From Pseudomonas sp. GV071 (GTDB taxonomy: Bacteria > Pseudomonadota > Gammaproteobacteria > Pseudomonadales > Pseudomonadaceae): 64,000 nt of DNA. Within the stretch, counting starts at the first letter, position 1, and every line of letters begins with the position of its first letter. Location of the stretch: contig NZ_QAOJ01000005.1 in NCBI RefSeq assembly GCF_003050835.1, forward strand, positions 124,001-188,000. The letters run 5' to 3'. The notes under the pieces were generated by a model. It made no database searches. It saw only the letters and a program-made list of their open reading frames with translations, and was not told the origin of the DNA. The translations under genes were made by a program, and so were the position numbers. Below are positions 30,834 through 40,958 of this stretch, piece by piece.

Positions 30834-31451
30834 GTGCCGACCGATACCCCCACCCTACTTTATATACACGGCCTCAACAGCTCGCCGGCGTCGCAAAAAG
30901 CCAGCCAGTTGAGCGCTGTCATGCAACGCCTGGGCTGGGCCGAGCAGGTGCGCATGCCCGCCCTGCACCACCACCCGCGCCAGGCCATTGCCCAGCTGGA
31001 AGCGGCGATCATTGAGCTCGGCAGCCCGGTGCTGGTCGGCAGCTCCCTTGGCGGCTACTATGCCACCCACCTGGCCGAGCGCCATGGCCTGAAGGCGCTG
31101 GTGATCAACCCGGCGGTCAACCCACACCGGCTGTTTGCCGGCCACCTGGGCACCCAGACCAACCATTACACCGGCGAAACCTGGGAACTGACCACAGACC
31201 ACGTCACCGCCCTGAGCGAGTTGGAAGTGCCGGCCCCGGCCGACCCCGCGCGCTATCAGGTATGGTTGCAGACCGCCGACGAAACCCTTGATTATCGCCA
31301 TGCCCAGACCTTCTACCGGGGCTGCGCGCTGCGTATCCAGGCCGGTGGTGACCACGGCTTCCAGGGTTTTGCCGAGCGCCTGCCGGCCCTGCTGGCATTT
31401 GCCGGGTTTGCTTCAAGCACCTGGCGCGATTTCGATTTTTCCGACATTTAA
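30834..31451 (+). CDS. yqiA: YqiA-family esterase
   Basis: Alpha/beta-hydrolase of 205 residues that cleaves short-chain acyl and CoA esters in E. coli. The nucleophile elbow GSSLGG gives Ser71, the oxyanion-side motif is YIHGLNSSP, and the C-terminal His lies in GGDHGF. The GTG at 30834 is chosen over an in-frame start at 30795, which would add an unrelated extension; GGAG lies 8 bases upstream. It sits 20 bases before parE. Confidence 0.9.
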   Translation: MPTDTPTLLYIHGLNSSPASQKASQLSAVMQRLGWAEQVRMPALHHHPRQAIAQLEAAIIELGSPVLVGSSLGGYYATHLAERHGLKALVINPAVNPHRLFAGHLGTQTNHYTGETWELTTDHVTALSELEVPAPADPARYQVWLQTADETLDYRHAQTFYRGCALRIQAGGDHGFQGFAERLPALLAFAGFASSTWRDFDFSDI

Positions 31452-31471
31452 CGACTGACGAACGAGACCCC

Positions 31472-33376
31472 ATGGCCCAGCAAGGTTCTAGCTCTTACAA
31501 CGCAGACGCCATCGAAGTCCTCTCCGGCCTCGATCCGGTGCGCAAGCGCCCGGGCATGTACACCGACACCAGCCGTCCCAACCACCTGGCCCAGGAAGTC
31601 ATCGACAACAGCGTCGACGAAGCCCTGGCCGGCCACGCCAAAGCGGTGCAGGTGATCCTGCACGAAGACAACTCCCTGGAAGTCTGCGACGACGGCCGTG
31701 GCATGCCGGTGGATATCCACCCCGAAGAAGGCGTGCCGGGCGTTGAGCTGATCCTTACCAAGCTGCACGCGGGCGGCAAGTTCTCGAACAAGAACTACCA
31801 GTTCTCCGGCGGTTTGCACGGTGTGGGTATTTCGGTCGTCAACGCCCTGTCCACCAGCGTGGAAGTGCGGGTCAAACGTGACGGCAACGAATACCGCATG
31901 ACCTTCGCCGACGGCTACAAAGCCAGCGACCTGGAAGTAATCGGCACCGTCGGCAAGCGCAACACCGGCACCAGCGTGCACTTCTGGCCTGACGCCAAGT
32001 ATTTCGACTCACACAAATTCTCTGTCAGCCGTCTCAAGCACGTGCTCAAGGCCAAGGCCGTTCTGTGCCCGGGCCTGTCGGTAAGTTTTGAAGACAAAGC
32101 CAGCGGCGAGAAAGTCGAGTGGTACTACGAAGACGGCCTGCGCTCGTATCTCGCCGACTCGGTAGCCGAGGTCGAGCGTCTGCCGAATGAACCGTTCTGC
32201 GGCAGCCTGGCCGGTAATAAAGAAGCCGTGGACTGGGCGCTGCTGTGGTTGCCCGAGGGCGGCGAAAGCGTGCAGGAAAGCTACGTCAACCTGATCCCCA
32301 CCGCGCAAGGCGGCACCCACGTCAACGGCCTGCGTCAGGGCCTGCTGGATGCCATGCGCGAGTTCTGTGAATTCCGTAGCCTGCTGCCGCGCGGTGTGAA
32401 GCTGGCGCCGGAAGACGTGTGGGAACGCATCGCCTTCGTGCTGTCGATGAAGATGCAGGAGCCACAATTCTCCGGGCAGACCAAAGAACGTCTGTCCTCG
32501 CGTGAAGCCTCGGCCTTCGTTTCTGGCGTGGTCAAAGACGCCTTTAGCCTGTGGCTGAACCAACATCCGGAGCTGGGCCTGCAACTGGCCGAACTGGCCA
32601 TCAGCAACGCCGGTCGCCGCCTCAAAGCCGGTAAGAAAGTTGAACGCAAACGCATCACCCAGGGCCCGGCCCTGCCGGGCAAGTTGGCCGACTGTGCCGG
32701 CCAGGACCCGATGCGCTCCGAGCTGTTCCTGGTCGAAGGTGACTCCGCCGGCGGCTCCGCCAAGCAAGCACGGGACAAAGAGTTCCAAGCCATCCTGCCG
32801 CTGCGTGGCAAGATTCTGAACACCTGGGAAGTCGATGGCGGCGAAGTGCTGGCCAGCCAGGAAGTGCACAACATTGCCGTGGCCATTGGCGTCGACCCCG
32901 GCGCCGCCGACCTCAGCCAGCTGCGTTACGGCAAGGTCTGCATCCTCGCCGACGCCGACTCCGACGGTCTGCACATTGCCACCCTGCTGTGCGCGCTGTT
33001 TGTACGCCACTTCCGCGCACTGGTGGATGCCGGTCACGTGTATGTGGCCATGCCGCCGCTGTACCGCATCGACCTGGGCAAAGAGATTTACTACGCCCTC
33101 GATGAAGGCGAACGCGACGGCATTCTCGACCGTCTGGTGGCCGAGAAAAAACGCGGCAAGCCGCAGGTCACGCGCTTTAAAGGTCTGGGTGAAATGAACC
33201 CGCCGCAGCTGCGCGAAACCACCATGGACCCCAACACCCGCCGCCTGGTGCAACTCACCCTCGAAGACTTCGAGATGACCCAGGAGCTGATGGACATGCT
33301 GCTGGCGAAGAAACGCGCGGGCGATCGTAAAACCTGGCTGGAATCCAAAGGGGACCTGGCCGAGGTTCTGACTTGA
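31472..33376 (+). CDS. parE: DNA topoisomerase IV subunit B
   Basis: ATPase and TOPRIM subunit of topoisomerase IV, which decatenates daughter chromosomes. It is 634 residues. The GHKL site has Glu42 and Asn46 (EVIDNSVDEALAG), and the TOPRIM motif EGDSAGGSAKQARD starts at Glu422. The stop overlaps the next start (TGATG). Partner parC lies two genes downstream, an arrangement typical of pseudomonads. Confidence 0.98.
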   Translation: MAQQGSSSYNADAIEVLSGLDPVRKRPGMYTDTSRPNHLAQEVIDNSVDEALAGHAKAVQVILHEDNSLEVCDDGRGMPVDIHPEEGVPGVELILTKLHAGGKFSNKNYQFSGGLHGVGISVVNALSTSVEVRVKRDGNEYRMTFADGYKASDLEVIGTVGKRNTGTSVHFWPDAKYFDSHKFSVSRLKHVLKAKAVLCPGLSVSFEDKASGEKVEWYYEDGLRSYLADSVAEVERLPNEPFCGSLAGNKEAVDWALLWLPEGGESVQESYVNLIPTAQGGTHVNGLRQGLLDAMREFCEFRSLLPRGVKLAPEDVWERIAFVLSMKMQEPQFSGQTKERLSSREASAFVSGVVKDAFSLWLNQHPELGLQLAELAISNAGRRLKAGKKVERKRITQGPALPGKLADCAGQDPMRSELFLVEGDSAGGSAKQARDKEFQAILPLRGKILNTWEVDGGEVLASQEVHNIAVAIGVDPGAADLSQLRYGKVCILADADSDGLHIATLLCALFVRHFRALVDAGHVYVAMPPLYRIDLGKEIYYALDEGERDGILDRLVAEKKRGKPQVTRFKGLGEMNPPQLRETTMDPNTRRLVQLTLEDFEMTQELMDMLLAKKRAGDRKTWLESKGDLAEVLT

Positions 33377-34467
33377 TGCGCCAGCTGTTCGCGGCCCTGC
33401 TGCTGATAGCTGCTCCAGCCTTCGCCCACTCTGCGCCGACCGCTCCGGGAGCGGCGGCCTCGAGCACGGTGACTCCGAGCAAGCCGCAACCGGTGGCCGC
33501 CATGGACGCCGCCGAACCCGAGCAAGCGCCGGTGCCACAGCCGCCGTTCGAGGAGCTGAAACTGCTCAGCGAACAGGCGGTGGAAGGCATGCCCACCGGT
33601 AACTTGTCCGGCCTGGCTTGGTGCGGCGATGCGCTGTGGACGGTGTCGGACCGCGATGACGACCGTATTTACCGCCTCACCGCCAATGGCGCGGTGCTGA
33701 ATGCCGACGTCGAAGTATTCCAGGCCCCGCCACCGCCACAAAGCCCGCTGCCCTGGGGCGTGCGGGTACGCAACTGGCTGTCCGGCATTACCCGTGGCGG
33801 TGACCTCGATTTCGAAGGCCTCACCTGCGACGCCAAGGGCAACCGCTACCTGGTCAGCGAAGCCACGTCGGCGGTGCTGATGATTCCGCCGGCTGGCAGC
33901 GGCGAGTGGCTTAACCTGCCGGTCAGTCTGGTCAACCAGGCCCGCGCTCGCGGCATGTTGCTGCACTTCAATGCGTTGTTCGAAGGCCTGGCCATCGACG
34001 CCAAGGGCGAACGCCTGTGGCTGGCCGCCGAACGTGAACGCCGTGGTTTACTGGTGCTGCACAAAATCAACGGCAGCTGGAAATGCGCCGGTGGCTGCGT
34101 GCTGATGAGCGAGGGCGGCGATGAACTGCCTCCGCCACAGATGGGCACCAAGCCCATGCCCAAGGATTTCAGCGATGTGGCGCTGTACAAGAACCACCTG
34201 TACACCCTCGAACGCCTGGCCCACCGCATCTGTCGCCGTGCCGCCGATACCGGCGAAGCCGAGCATTGCTGGTCGTTCGCCAACGAAGCGCTGACCGACG
34301 CGCGCAAGTACGACGAGCCCTGGGGCATGGCTGAAGCCCTGACCATCGACGAAAAAGGCGCGTGGATCGGCGTCGACAACGGTAACAAGGCCCGCGGCGA
34401 TGGCGAAGACCGCCCTATCGTCTGGCGCTTTGCCGCACCAGCGGCCGGCTGGAGCGCCAAACCGTGA
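33376..34467 (+). CDS. Exported phytase-like esterase domain protein
   Basis: Secreted or periplasmic protein of 363 residues with a signal peptide (1-18). A Pro/Ala-rich stretch precedes an esterase-like-phytase beta-propeller (from about residue 60) with repeated blocks such as LSGLAWCGDALWTVSD, DLDFEGLTCDAKGNRYLVSE and EGLAIDAKGERLWLA. No catalytic set is clear. The ATG at 33376 overlaps the parE stop; the next gene overlaps its end by 4 bases. Substrate unknown. Confidence 0.75.
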   Translation: MRQLFAALLLIAAPAFAHSAPTAPGAAASSTVTPSKPQPVAAMDAAEPEQAPVPQPPFEELKLLSEQAVEGMPTGNLSGLAWCGDALWTVSDRDDDRIYRLTANGAVLNADVEVFQAPPPPQSPLPWGVRVRNWLSGITRGGDLDFEGLTCDAKGNRYLVSEATSAVLMIPPAGSGEWLNLPVSLVNQARARGMLLHFNALFEGLAIDAKGERLWLAAERERRGLLVLHKINGSWKCAGGCVLMSEGGDELPPPQMGTKPMPKDFSDVALYKNHLYTLERLAHRICRRAADTGEAEHCWSFANEALTDARKYDEPWGMAEALTIDEKGAWIGVDNGNKARGDGEDRPIVWRFAAPAAGWSAKP

Positions 34468-34988
34468 GCCAGCAGACCGTCGGTAAACGCGCCGGGCGCG
34501 TGATGTGGGTGCTGTTCTGGGGCGCCGGTCTGGCCCTGGCCACGCATTTCTTCGGCCAGTGGGAAGATAAAAAGCACAACCCCAACCAGGTGCCGACGTC
34601 CTCCCACGGTCAGGGCTTTATCGAAGTGCGTCTGGCCGGCAACGGTCAGGGCCACTTCGTCTCCACCGGCGCCATCAACGGCAACACCGTGCTATTCATG
34701 CTCGACACCGGCGCCACCGATGTCGCCGTGCCGGCCGGCCTCGCTGACACGCTGAAATTGGAGCGCGGCGCACCGGTCACCCTGAGCACCGCCAACGGCA
34801 TGAGCACCGGTTACCGTACCCGTATCGACAGCCTGCAAGTGGGCGAGATCGTTCTGCATAACGTGCGTGGCATCGTCACGCCCGGCATGCAGGGCGAGGA
34901 AGTGCTGCTTGGCATGAGCGCACTCAAACAACTGGAATTCACCCAGCGCGACGGCACCTTGGTGCTGCGCCAGACGACCACACAATGA
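34464..34988 (+). CDS. Retropepsin-like aspartic protease (clan AA, TIGR02281 type)
   Basis: Single-pass membrane protein of 174 residues. One N-terminal helix (about 12-29) is followed by a periplasmic retropepsin-like domain with the active-site motif [11 protein letters not shown] (Asp81) and [12 protein letters not shown] near the end. A single domain of this kind must dimerise to be active. GTG start overlaps the upstream stop (GTGA). Its constant place between parE and parC is conserved in PAO1 as recalled; no link to topoisomerase function is known. Confidence 0.85.
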   Translation: MSQQTVGKRAGRVMWVLFWGAGLALATHFFGQWEDKKHNPNQVPTSSHGQGFIEVRLAGNGQGHFVSTGAINGNTVLFMLDTGATDVAVPAGLADTLKLERGAPVTLSTANGMSTGYRTRIDSLQVGEIVLHNVRGIVTPGMQGEEVLLGMSALKQLEFTQRDGTLVLRQTTTQ

Positions 34989-34995
34989 GGCACGC

Positions 34996-37248
34996 ATGAG
35001 CGACTCTCTAGACCTGAGCCTGGACGGCGTGGAGCGACGCTCCCTGGCCGACTTCACCGAGCAGGCCTACCTCAACTACTCCATGTACGTAATCATGGAC
35101 CGCGCCTTGCCGCACATTGGTGACGGCCTCAAGCCGGTACAGCGGCGCATCATCTACGCCATGAGCGAGCTGGGCCTGGACGCCGATTCCAAGCACAAGA
35201 AATCGGCGCGTACCGTCGGTGACGTGCTGGGTAAGTTCCACCCCCACGGCGACTCGGCCTGCTACGAAGCCATGGTGCTGATGGCCCAGCCGTTCAGCTA
35301 CCGCTACACCCTGGTCGACGGCCAGGGTAACTGGGGGGCGCCGGATGATCCGAAATCCTTCGCCGCCATGCGGTACACCGAAGCGCGCCTGTCGCGTTAC
35401 TCGGAAGTGCTGCTGACCGAACTGGGCCAAGGCACCGCGGACTGGGTGCCGAACTTCGACGGCACCCTGGATGAGCCTGCCGTTTTGCCGGCGCGCCTGC
35501 CCAACCTGCTGCTCAACGGCACCACCGGCATCGCCGTGGGCATGGCCACCGACGTGCCGCCGCACAACCTGCGCGAAGTTGCCAGCGCCTGCGTGCGCCT
35601 GCTGGACGAGCCGAAAGCCACGGTCGAAGAGCTGTGTGAACACGTACTCGGCCCGGACTACCCGACCGAAGCCGAAGTCATCACCCCGCGCGCCGACCTG
35701 CTGAAAATCTACGAAACCGGCAAAGGCTCGGTGCGCATGCGCGCTGTGTACCGCGTGGAAGATGGCGATATCGTCGTTACCGCCCTGCCCCACCAGGTTT
35801 CCGGTGCCAAAGTGCTGGAACAGATCGCCGGCCAGATGCAGGCGAAAAAGCTGCCCATGGTCGCCGACCTGCGTGATGAGTCGGACCATGAACACCCATG
35901 CCGCATCGTGATTATTCCGCGCTCCAACCGCGTGGACGCCGATGAGCTGATGGCCCACCTGTTCGCCACCACGGAGCTGGAATCCAGCTACCGGGTGAAC
36001 ATCAACATCATTGGCCTGGACGGCAAACCGCAGGTGAAGAACCTGCGCCAGCTGCTCAGCGAATGGCTGGTGTTCCGCATCGGCACCGTGCGCCGCCGCC
36101 TGCAGTTCCGCCTGGACAAGGTCGAGCGCCGCCTGCACCTGTTGGACGGTTTGCTGATCGCCTTCCTCAACCTGGATGAAGTGATCCATATCATCCGCAC
36201 CGAGGACCACCCCAAGTCGGTGCTGATGGAGCGTTTTGCCCTCACCGATACCCAGGCCGATTACATTCTCGACACCCGCCTGCGTCAGTTGGCCCGCCTG
36301 GAAGAAATGAAAATCCGTGGTGAGCAGGAAGAGCTCGCCAAGGAACAAGCCAAGCTGCAAGCCCTGCTGGGCAGCGAAAGCAAACTGCGCAAGCTGGTGC
36401 GTACCGAGCTGATCGCCGACGCCGAAACCTATGGCGACGACCGTCGCTCGCCAATCGTCGCGCGTGCGGAAGCCAAGGCACTGTCGGAAACCGAGCTGAT
36501 GCCGACCGAACCGGTCACGGTGGTGGTCTCGGAAAAAGGCTGGGTGCGCTGCGCCAAGGGCCACGACATCGACGCCACCGGCCTTTCCTACAAAGCCGGC
36601 GACGAGTTCAAAGCCTCGGCACCGGGGCGCTCCAACCAGTACGCCGTGTTTATTGACTCCACCGGGCGCAGCTACTCGCTGGCGGCGCACTCGCTGCCCT
36701 CGGCCCGTGGCCAGGGCGAGCCGCTGACCGGCCGCCTGACCCCACCGCCAGGCGCCACCTTCGAGTGCGTACTGCTGCCCGACGATGACGCGCTGTTCGT
36801 GATCGCCTCGGACGCCGGTTACGGTTTCGTGGTCAAAGGTGAAGACCTGCAAGCCAAGAACAAAGCCGGCAAGGCCCTGCTCAGCCTGCCGAACGGTGCC
36901 AAGGTATTGCTCCCGCAAGCCGTGGCCAACCGCGAAGAAGATTGGCTGGCGGCCGTGACCACCGAAGGTCGTCTGCTGCTGTTCAAGGTCAGCGACTTGC
37001 CGCAACTGGGCAAAGGTAAAGGCAACAAGATCATCGGCGTGCCGGGTGACCGGGTGGCCAGCCGCGAAGAGTTCGTCACTGGCCTGGCGGTGTTGCCAGC
37101 CGGCGCGACCCTGGTGCTGCAAGCCGGCAAACGCACCCTGTCGCTGAAAGCGGATGACCTGGAGCACTACAAAGGCGAACGCGGTCGGCGTGGCAACAAA
37201 CTGCCGCGTGGTTTCCAACGCGTGGATGGTTTGCTGGTCGAAGGCTAA
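34996..37248 (+). CDS. parC: DNA topoisomerase IV subunit A
   Basis: Breakage-reunion subunit of topoisomerase IV, 750 residues. The catalytic Tyr is Tyr127 in AMRYTEAR, and the winged-helix region [12 protein letters not shown] holds the quinolone-region residues Ser87 and Glu91, both in the susceptible state. The C-terminal beta-pinwheel has the repeated blades (e.g. [22 protein letters not shown]). Starts 8 bases after the protease gene. An inverted repeat follows its stop. Confidence 0.98.
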   Translation: MSDSLDLSLDGVERRSLADFTEQAYLNYSMYVIMDRALPHIGDGLKPVQRRIIYAMSELGLDADSKHKKSARTVGDVLGKFHPHGDSACYEAMVLMAQPFSYRYTLVDGQGNWGAPDDPKSFAAMRYTEARLSRYSEVLLTELGQGTADWVPNFDGTLDEPAVLPARLPNLLLNGTTGIAVGMATDVPPHNLREVASACVRLLDEPKATVEELCEHVLGPDYPTEAEVITPRADLLKIYETGKGSVRMRAVYRVEDGDIVVTALPHQVSGAKVLEQIAGQMQAKKLPMVADLRDESDHEHPCRIVIIPRSNRVDADELMAHLFATTELESSYRVNINIIGLDGKPQVKNLRQLLSEWLVFRIGTVRRRLQFRLDKVERRLHLLDGLLIAFLNLDEVIHIIRTEDHPKSVLMERFALTDTQADYILDTRLRQLARLEEMKIRGEQEELAKEQAKLQALLGSESKLRKLVRTELIADAETYGDDRRSPIVARAEAKALSETELMPTEPVTVVVSEKGWVRCAKGHDIDATGLSYKAGDEFKASAPGRSNQYAVFIDSTGRSYSLAAHSLPSARGQGEPLTGRLTPPPGATFECVLLPDDDALFVIASDAGYGFVVKGEDLQAKNKAGKALLSLPNGAKVLLPQAVANREEDWLAAVTTEGRLLLFKVSDLPQLGKGKGNKIIGVPGDRVASREEFVTGLAVLPAGATLVLQAGKRTLSLKADDLEHYKGERGRRGNKLPRGFQRVDGLLVEG

Positions 37249-37254
37249 ACCGCA

Positions 37255-37291
37255 CGAACGGCGCGCACTACCGCTTGATGCGCGCCGTTCG
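37255..37291. other. Inverted repeat after parC
   Basis: CGAACGGCGCGCA (37255-37267) pairs perfectly with TGCGCGCCGTTCG (37279-37291) across 11 bases. No U-run follows, so termination is uncertain. The remaining bases up to the next start at 37458 hold nothing I can name. Confidence 0.6.
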
Positions 37292-37457
37292 CGGCCAGAT
37301 CCGACCGTGTCGCCCGCTGCGGACGCTCTGCCGTGTGGCTTCGACGCACGCCGTAACGCTCGCGAGGCTGGAGTCATCGGCAGCTTTGTCGGATGATAGC
37401 CGGCCTGACCCAGTGATTTACTGCAAGCGGCTGCACGCCGCTGCCTGGATGAGATAG

Positions 37458-38162
37458 ATGATTTCGTTGCGAATTCCCTCGCTGCTGTTGCTGACCAGCC
37501 TATTGAGCATGGTCGGTTGCGTTGCTCAGCAGCCAGTAACCCTGTACCAGCTCGACAGCGGCAACCCGAAAATGCCGGTCGCCAACAAAGGCGTGGCCGT
37601 GCTGCTGGGCCCGGTGTCGATCGCCGACTACCTGCAACAGCAAACCCTGCTGCAACGCCAGCAGGATGGCAGCCTGACCCCCGCCACCGAAGCCCGCTGG
37701 GCCGGCACCCTGGGCGCAGATATCGACCAGGTGCTGCTGCGCCAACTGGCCTCGCGCCTGGACACCCAACGCTTGGTCATGGCCCCTGGCGCCGCCGGTT
37801 TTATCCCGGACGTGCAAGTGGAACTGACCATCAGCCGCATGGATTCCGGCCCGCAACAACCGGCCGTGCTCGATGCCCAATGGCGCCTGCTCGACCGCCG
37901 TGGGCAACTGCGTGACAGCCGCCTGATTCATATCGAAGAGCCGCATCAAGGCGGCTCGGCCGACCAGGTCCGCGCGCAGAGCGTGATCCTGCGGCGCCTG
38001 GCCGAACAGTTGGCCACGGCGATCAAGCCGTTGTCAGAACAACCGATAGCCGAAGAAACCCGCAAGCCGGCGGCAGCGCCAGCACCGGCCAAGACCCCCG
38101 AGCCACCGCAGATTCCGAAGGCGGCGCCGGTACGGCAACAGACGGAAGTGTTTCGCTTCTAA
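37458..38162 (+). CDS. PqiC-family (ABC-type transport auxiliary) lipoprotein
   Basis: A 234-residue lipoprotein with signal peptide and lipobox MVGC (Cys near 21). Its domain resembles PqiC/DUF330: TLYQLDSG near the start, GPVSIADYLQQQ, and WAGTLGADIDQVLLRQLA. The tail (about 195-234) is Pro/Ala-rich. In E. coli the family completes the PqiAB lipid-transport tunnel at the outer membrane, but no pqiAB or MCE gene lies here, so the partner is elsewhere or different. Confidence 0.75.
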   Translation: MISLRIPSLLLLTSLLSMVGCVAQQPVTLYQLDSGNPKMPVANKGVAVLLGPVSIADYLQQQTLLQRQQDGSLTPATEARWAGTLGADIDQVLLRQLASRLDTQRLVMAPGAAGFIPDVQVELTISRMDSGPQQPAVLDAQWRLLDRRGQLRDSRLIHIEEPHQGGSADQVRAQSVILRRLAEQLATAIKPLSEQPIAEETRKPAAAPAPAKTPEPPQIPKAAPVRQQTEVFRF

Positions 38163-38166
38163 GCCC

Positions 38167-38202
38167 CATAAAAAAACCGCTCAATTGAGCGGTTTTTTTA
38201 TG
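38167..38202. terminator. Bidirectional terminator after the PqiC-like gene
   Basis: CATAAAAAAACCGCTCAA is followed directly by its complement TTGAGCGGTTTTTTTATG, giving a perfect 18-bp palindrome with A and T runs. Confidence 0.9.
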
Positions 38203-38219
38203 TCTTTTCTCGCGCAAAA

Positions 38220-38296
38220 GCATCGCGGCTAATCGGAGCGCCGTACCGGCTCCTACAGGAAAGTGCGGTCAGTAGGAGCGGCTTCAGCCGCGATTG
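38220..38296. repeat. REP-like palindrome, copy 2 (interrupted left arm)
   Basis: GTAGGAGCGGCTTCAGCCGCGAT (38272-38294, given in two parts: GTAGGAGCGGCTTC, AGCCGCGAT) has its complement split by extra bases, ATCGCGGCT...CGGCTCCTAC (38222-38256). It lies between convergent PqiC-like and waaA genes. Confidence 0.75.
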
Positions 38297-38315
38297 CGAT
38301 AGCTGGGCCATCAGC

Positions 38316-39590
38316 TCAGTTGAGCAACTTACCCAACCCTGCGAGCAACCGTGCCAACGCACCTTGGTTGCGCTGCATCACCGCCTGCCCCGCTGCACGC
38401 ATCTGCTCAGCCTCTTCGGGCTTGCGCCACAGCTCGCTCACCACATTCGCCACCTGCTGCGCATCGCCCACTTCGCGCAACGCCCCCGCCTCGCGCAACT
38501 GCGCGGCGATATCGAGGAAGTTGAACAGGTGCGGGCCACTCAATACCGGCTTACCCAGCGCCGCCGGCTCCAGCAGGTTATGCCCGCCATTGGCCACCAG
38601 GCTGCCGCCGACCAGGGCGATATCGGCCAGGGCATAGAGAAACAGCAGCTCGCCCATGGTGTCGCCGAGCAGCACTTGCGTGGTGTCGTTGACCGGCGCC
38701 GCGGTAGAGCGGCGCACGGTGTTCAGGCCTACTTTGCCGCACAGCTCGAACACGCTATTGAAACGCTCGGGATGGCGCGGCACCAGGATCAGCAAAGCCT
38801 CGGGATGGCGAGCCAATAGTTGCTGGTGGGCGGCGAGGATGATTTCGTCCTCACCGGCATGGGTGCTGGCAGCGATCCACACCGGCCGCGCGACGGCTTG
38901 CCACTCGGTGCGCAGGGTTTCGGCGCGTTGCAACAGCTCGGGGTCGATGGTCAGGTCGAACTTGATCGAGCCGGTCACCGTGACACATTCAGCACGCGCA
39001 CCCAGGCGGCGGAAACGCTCGGCTTCGGCGTCGGTCTGCACCGCCAGCAGGCTCATTTCCGCCAGCATTGGCGCGGTCAATTTGGCGAAGCGGCCATAAC
39101 CCCGGGCGGAACGCTCGGACAACCGACCATTGGCCAGCGCCACCGGAATGCCGCGTTTGGCGCATTGATGGATATGGTTGGGCCACAGCTCGGTTTCCAT
39201 GATCACCGCCAGCTTGGGCCGCACGCGATCAAGGAAACGTGCAGCCGCCCAGGGCAGGTCATAGGGCAGGTAGCAGTGCTGGATCAACGCGTCCCCGGCA
39301 AACAGCGCCTGAATACGCTCGGAACCGGTGGGCGTCATGCAGGTGACGGTGATCGGCAGCTGTGGATAACGCGCCCGCAGCGCGCGAATCATCGGCGCCG
39401 CAGCGATGCTTTCGCCCACCGACACTGCATGCACCCATATGCCGCCTGGTTGCAGCGCGGGCAGCCCGAAGGCAAAACGCTCGCCGATACGCTGCCGGTA
39501 GGCCGGTGCCTTGCGACCACGAAGGAACAGGCGCAGCGCAATCAGCGGCAGGCCGAGGTGAAACAGCAGGGTATACAGGGCTCGATTCAT
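38316..39590 (-). CDS. waaA: 3-deoxy-D-manno-octulosonic acid transferase
   Basis: Adds Kdo residues to lipid A precursor at the cytoplasmic face of the inner membrane. The 424-residue GT30 protein has an N-terminal membrane anchor (about 1-20), the Kdo-transferase N-domain with WVHAVSVGESIAAAP (including the catalytic-region Glu), and a C-domain with GDTMGEL and GGSLVANGGHNLLEPAALGKPV. The frame is open upstream to 39650; the ATG at 39590 gives the usual MNRALYTLLFH start. Confidence 0.95.
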   Translation of the reverse strand: MNRALYTLLFHLGLPLIALRLFLRGRKAPAYRQRIGERFAFGLPALQPGGIWVHAVSVGESIAAAPMIRALRARYPQLPITVTCMTPTGSERIQALFAGDALIQHCYLPYDLPWAAARFLDRVRPKLAVIMETELWPNHIHQCAKRGIPVALANGRLSERSARGYGRFAKLTAPMLAEMSLLAVQTDAEAERFRRLGARAECVTVTGSIKFDLTIDPELLQRAETLRTEWQAVARPVWIAASTHAGEDEIILAAHQQLLARHPEALLILVPRHPERFNSVFELCGKVGLNTVRRSTAAPVNDTTQVLLGDTMGELLFLYALADIALVGGSLVANGGHNLLEPAALGKPVLSGPHLFNFLDIAAQLREAGALREVGDAQQVANVVSELWRKPEEAEQMRAAGQAVMQRNQGALARLLAGLGKLLN

Positions 39591-39621
39591 GCCGGGCAGT
39601 TTACTGACTTGGCAGCGGCGC

Positions 39622-40506
39622 TCAACCGATTGCCTGCAGGTGCTCGGCAAAACAGTCGGCCAGCCATACCGCCGCCGGCCCCAGGGCTTCGTCGCGCCGG
39701 CACACCAGCTCCACCACCAACGGCGGCGGCGCCCAGTCGCTGCGCAGTTCCACCAGTTGATTGAGGTAGGTCGGGTACTGCGCCACGTGGCGCGGAAGCC
39801 AGGCCCAACCGAGGTTCCGCATCACCAATTCGGCCATCGAATAGAAGCTGTCGGTGCGCCACACCGCCGGGCTGATCTGCTCGCCGCCGGGGTACTGGCT
39901 GTCCTGCGGGGTCATCAGCAACTGGCGGTGCTGGGCCAGGGCGTGGCGGTCAACGTATTGCGCCTTGGCCAGCGCATGGCCGGCGGCGCAGACGGTGACC
40001 ATCTCGATAGTGCCCAGGCGCTGACGTTCCAGAGCGCGCGGCATGTCTTCATGGTGAAACAGCAGGCCGAGGTCGGCACGCCGCTCCAGCAGCTTGCGCG
40101 CCACATCGCCCTGGGCGCCGCTGGACAGCTGCACCTCCAGACGCGGGAACTGCCGCGCCAACGCTTCCAGGCTGTCGAGCACCGGCTGATACGGCATGGC
40201 TTCGTCCTGGGCCAGACGCAGACAGGCTTCCTCGCCTCGTACCAGCCCCATGGCCCGGCCCTCCAGGCGCTCGCACTGACGCAGGATTTCCCGTGCGTCT
40301 TCCAACAGCACCAGCCCCGCTTCGGTCAGGCGCGGCTGGCGGCCGCTGCTGCGGTCGAACAGCAACATGCCCAGATCCGTCTCCAACATGGCAATTGCCG
40401 TGCTCACCGCTGACTGCGCGCGGTTCAAACGCCGCGCCACCGCAGAAAACGACTGGCTTTCCGCCACGCTGACGAACAAGCGCAACTGCTCGAAATTCCA
40501 TTGCAT
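39622..40506 (-). CDS. LysR-family transcriptional regulator
   Basis: A 294-residue regulator. The winged helix-turn-helix (2-60) shows FSAVARRLNRAQSAVSTAIAM (written as FSAVARRLNRAQ, SAVSTAIAM), and the periplasmic-binding-like effector domain spans about 90-290. The ATG at 40506 (MQWNFEQLRLFV) is the family start; the frame continues upstream without meaning. It is divergent from the emrE-like gene, so it may control that exporter. Effector unknown. Confidence 0.88.
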   Translation of the reverse strand: MQWNFEQLRLFVSVAESQSFSAVARRLNRAQSAVSTAIAMLETDLGMLLFDRSSGRQPRLTEAGLVLLEDAREILRQCERLEGRAMGLVRGEEACLRLAQDEAMPYQPVLDSLEALARQFPRLEVQLSSGAQGDVARKLLERRADLGLLFHHEDMPRALERQRLGTIEMVTVCAAGHALAKAQYVDRHALAQHRQLLMTPQDSQYPGGEQISPAVWRTDSFYSMAELVMRNLGWAWLPRHVAQYPTYLNQLVELRSDWAPPPLVVELVCRRDEALGPAAVWLADCFAEHLQAIG

Positions 40507-40613
40507 GGCTGCCGCCCTATCTCCAATCCAGATAGGTAATGACTTTATCCCATCGCGCCAGCGCTTAGAATCCTCCGCCATCGACACACAGAATCGAACG
40601 AAGGAGCCCTGCC

Positions 40614-40946
40614 ATGTCCGGTTACCTGTATTTAGGCATCGCCATTGCCTCGGAAGTGATTGCCACCACCTCGATGAAAGCCATCGACGGCCTCAACAAG
40701 CCGCTGCCGCTGGCCCTGGTGATCGTCGGCTACGCCATTTCCTTCTGGATGCTGACCCTGGTGGTGCGCACCATTCCGGTCGGCGTGGCCTACGCCGTGT
40801 GGGCCGGGTTGGGGATTGTGCTGGTGAGCATTGCGGCGGGGATCATTTACAGCCAGAAGCTCGACCTACCCGCCATGCTGGGGATGGCGATGATTGTGGC
40901 GGGGGTGGTGGTGATTCAGTTGTTTTCGAGTACTACCGGTCATTGA
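40614..40946 (+). CDS. emrE: Small multidrug resistance exporter, EmrE-like
   Basis: Proton-coupled four-helix exporter of quaternary cations and dyes, 110 residues. The essential Glu14 is present (IASEVIATTSMK), and the Gly/Trp motif AVWAGLGIV lies in helix 3. A homodimer is the working unit. AAGGAG precedes the ATG. A LysR gene is divergent. A C-rich palindrome follows. In PAO1 the emrE gene is in this same place as recalled. Confidence 0.92.
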   Translation: MSGYLYLGIAIASEVIATTSMKAIDGLNKPLPLALVIVGYAISFWMLTLVVRTIPVGVAYAVWAGLGIVLVSIAAGIIYSQKLDLPAMLGMAMIVAGVVVIQLFSSTTGH

Positions 40947-40958
40947 TGTCGCCGGCAG

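Noticed and set aside
37255..37291. Calling the parC inverted repeat a terminator
   Set aside because: Stem is perfect but no T-run follows on either side; kept as an inverted repeat only.
35008..37377. A 789-codon open frame on the minus strand opposite parC
   Set aside because: Antisense frame typical of GC-rich coding DNA; parC on the other strand is certain and the product has no domain pattern.
37275..37457. A 60-codon ORF between parC and the lipoprotein gene
   Set aside because: Arg/Ala-rich, no ribosome-binding site and overlaps the inverted repeat.
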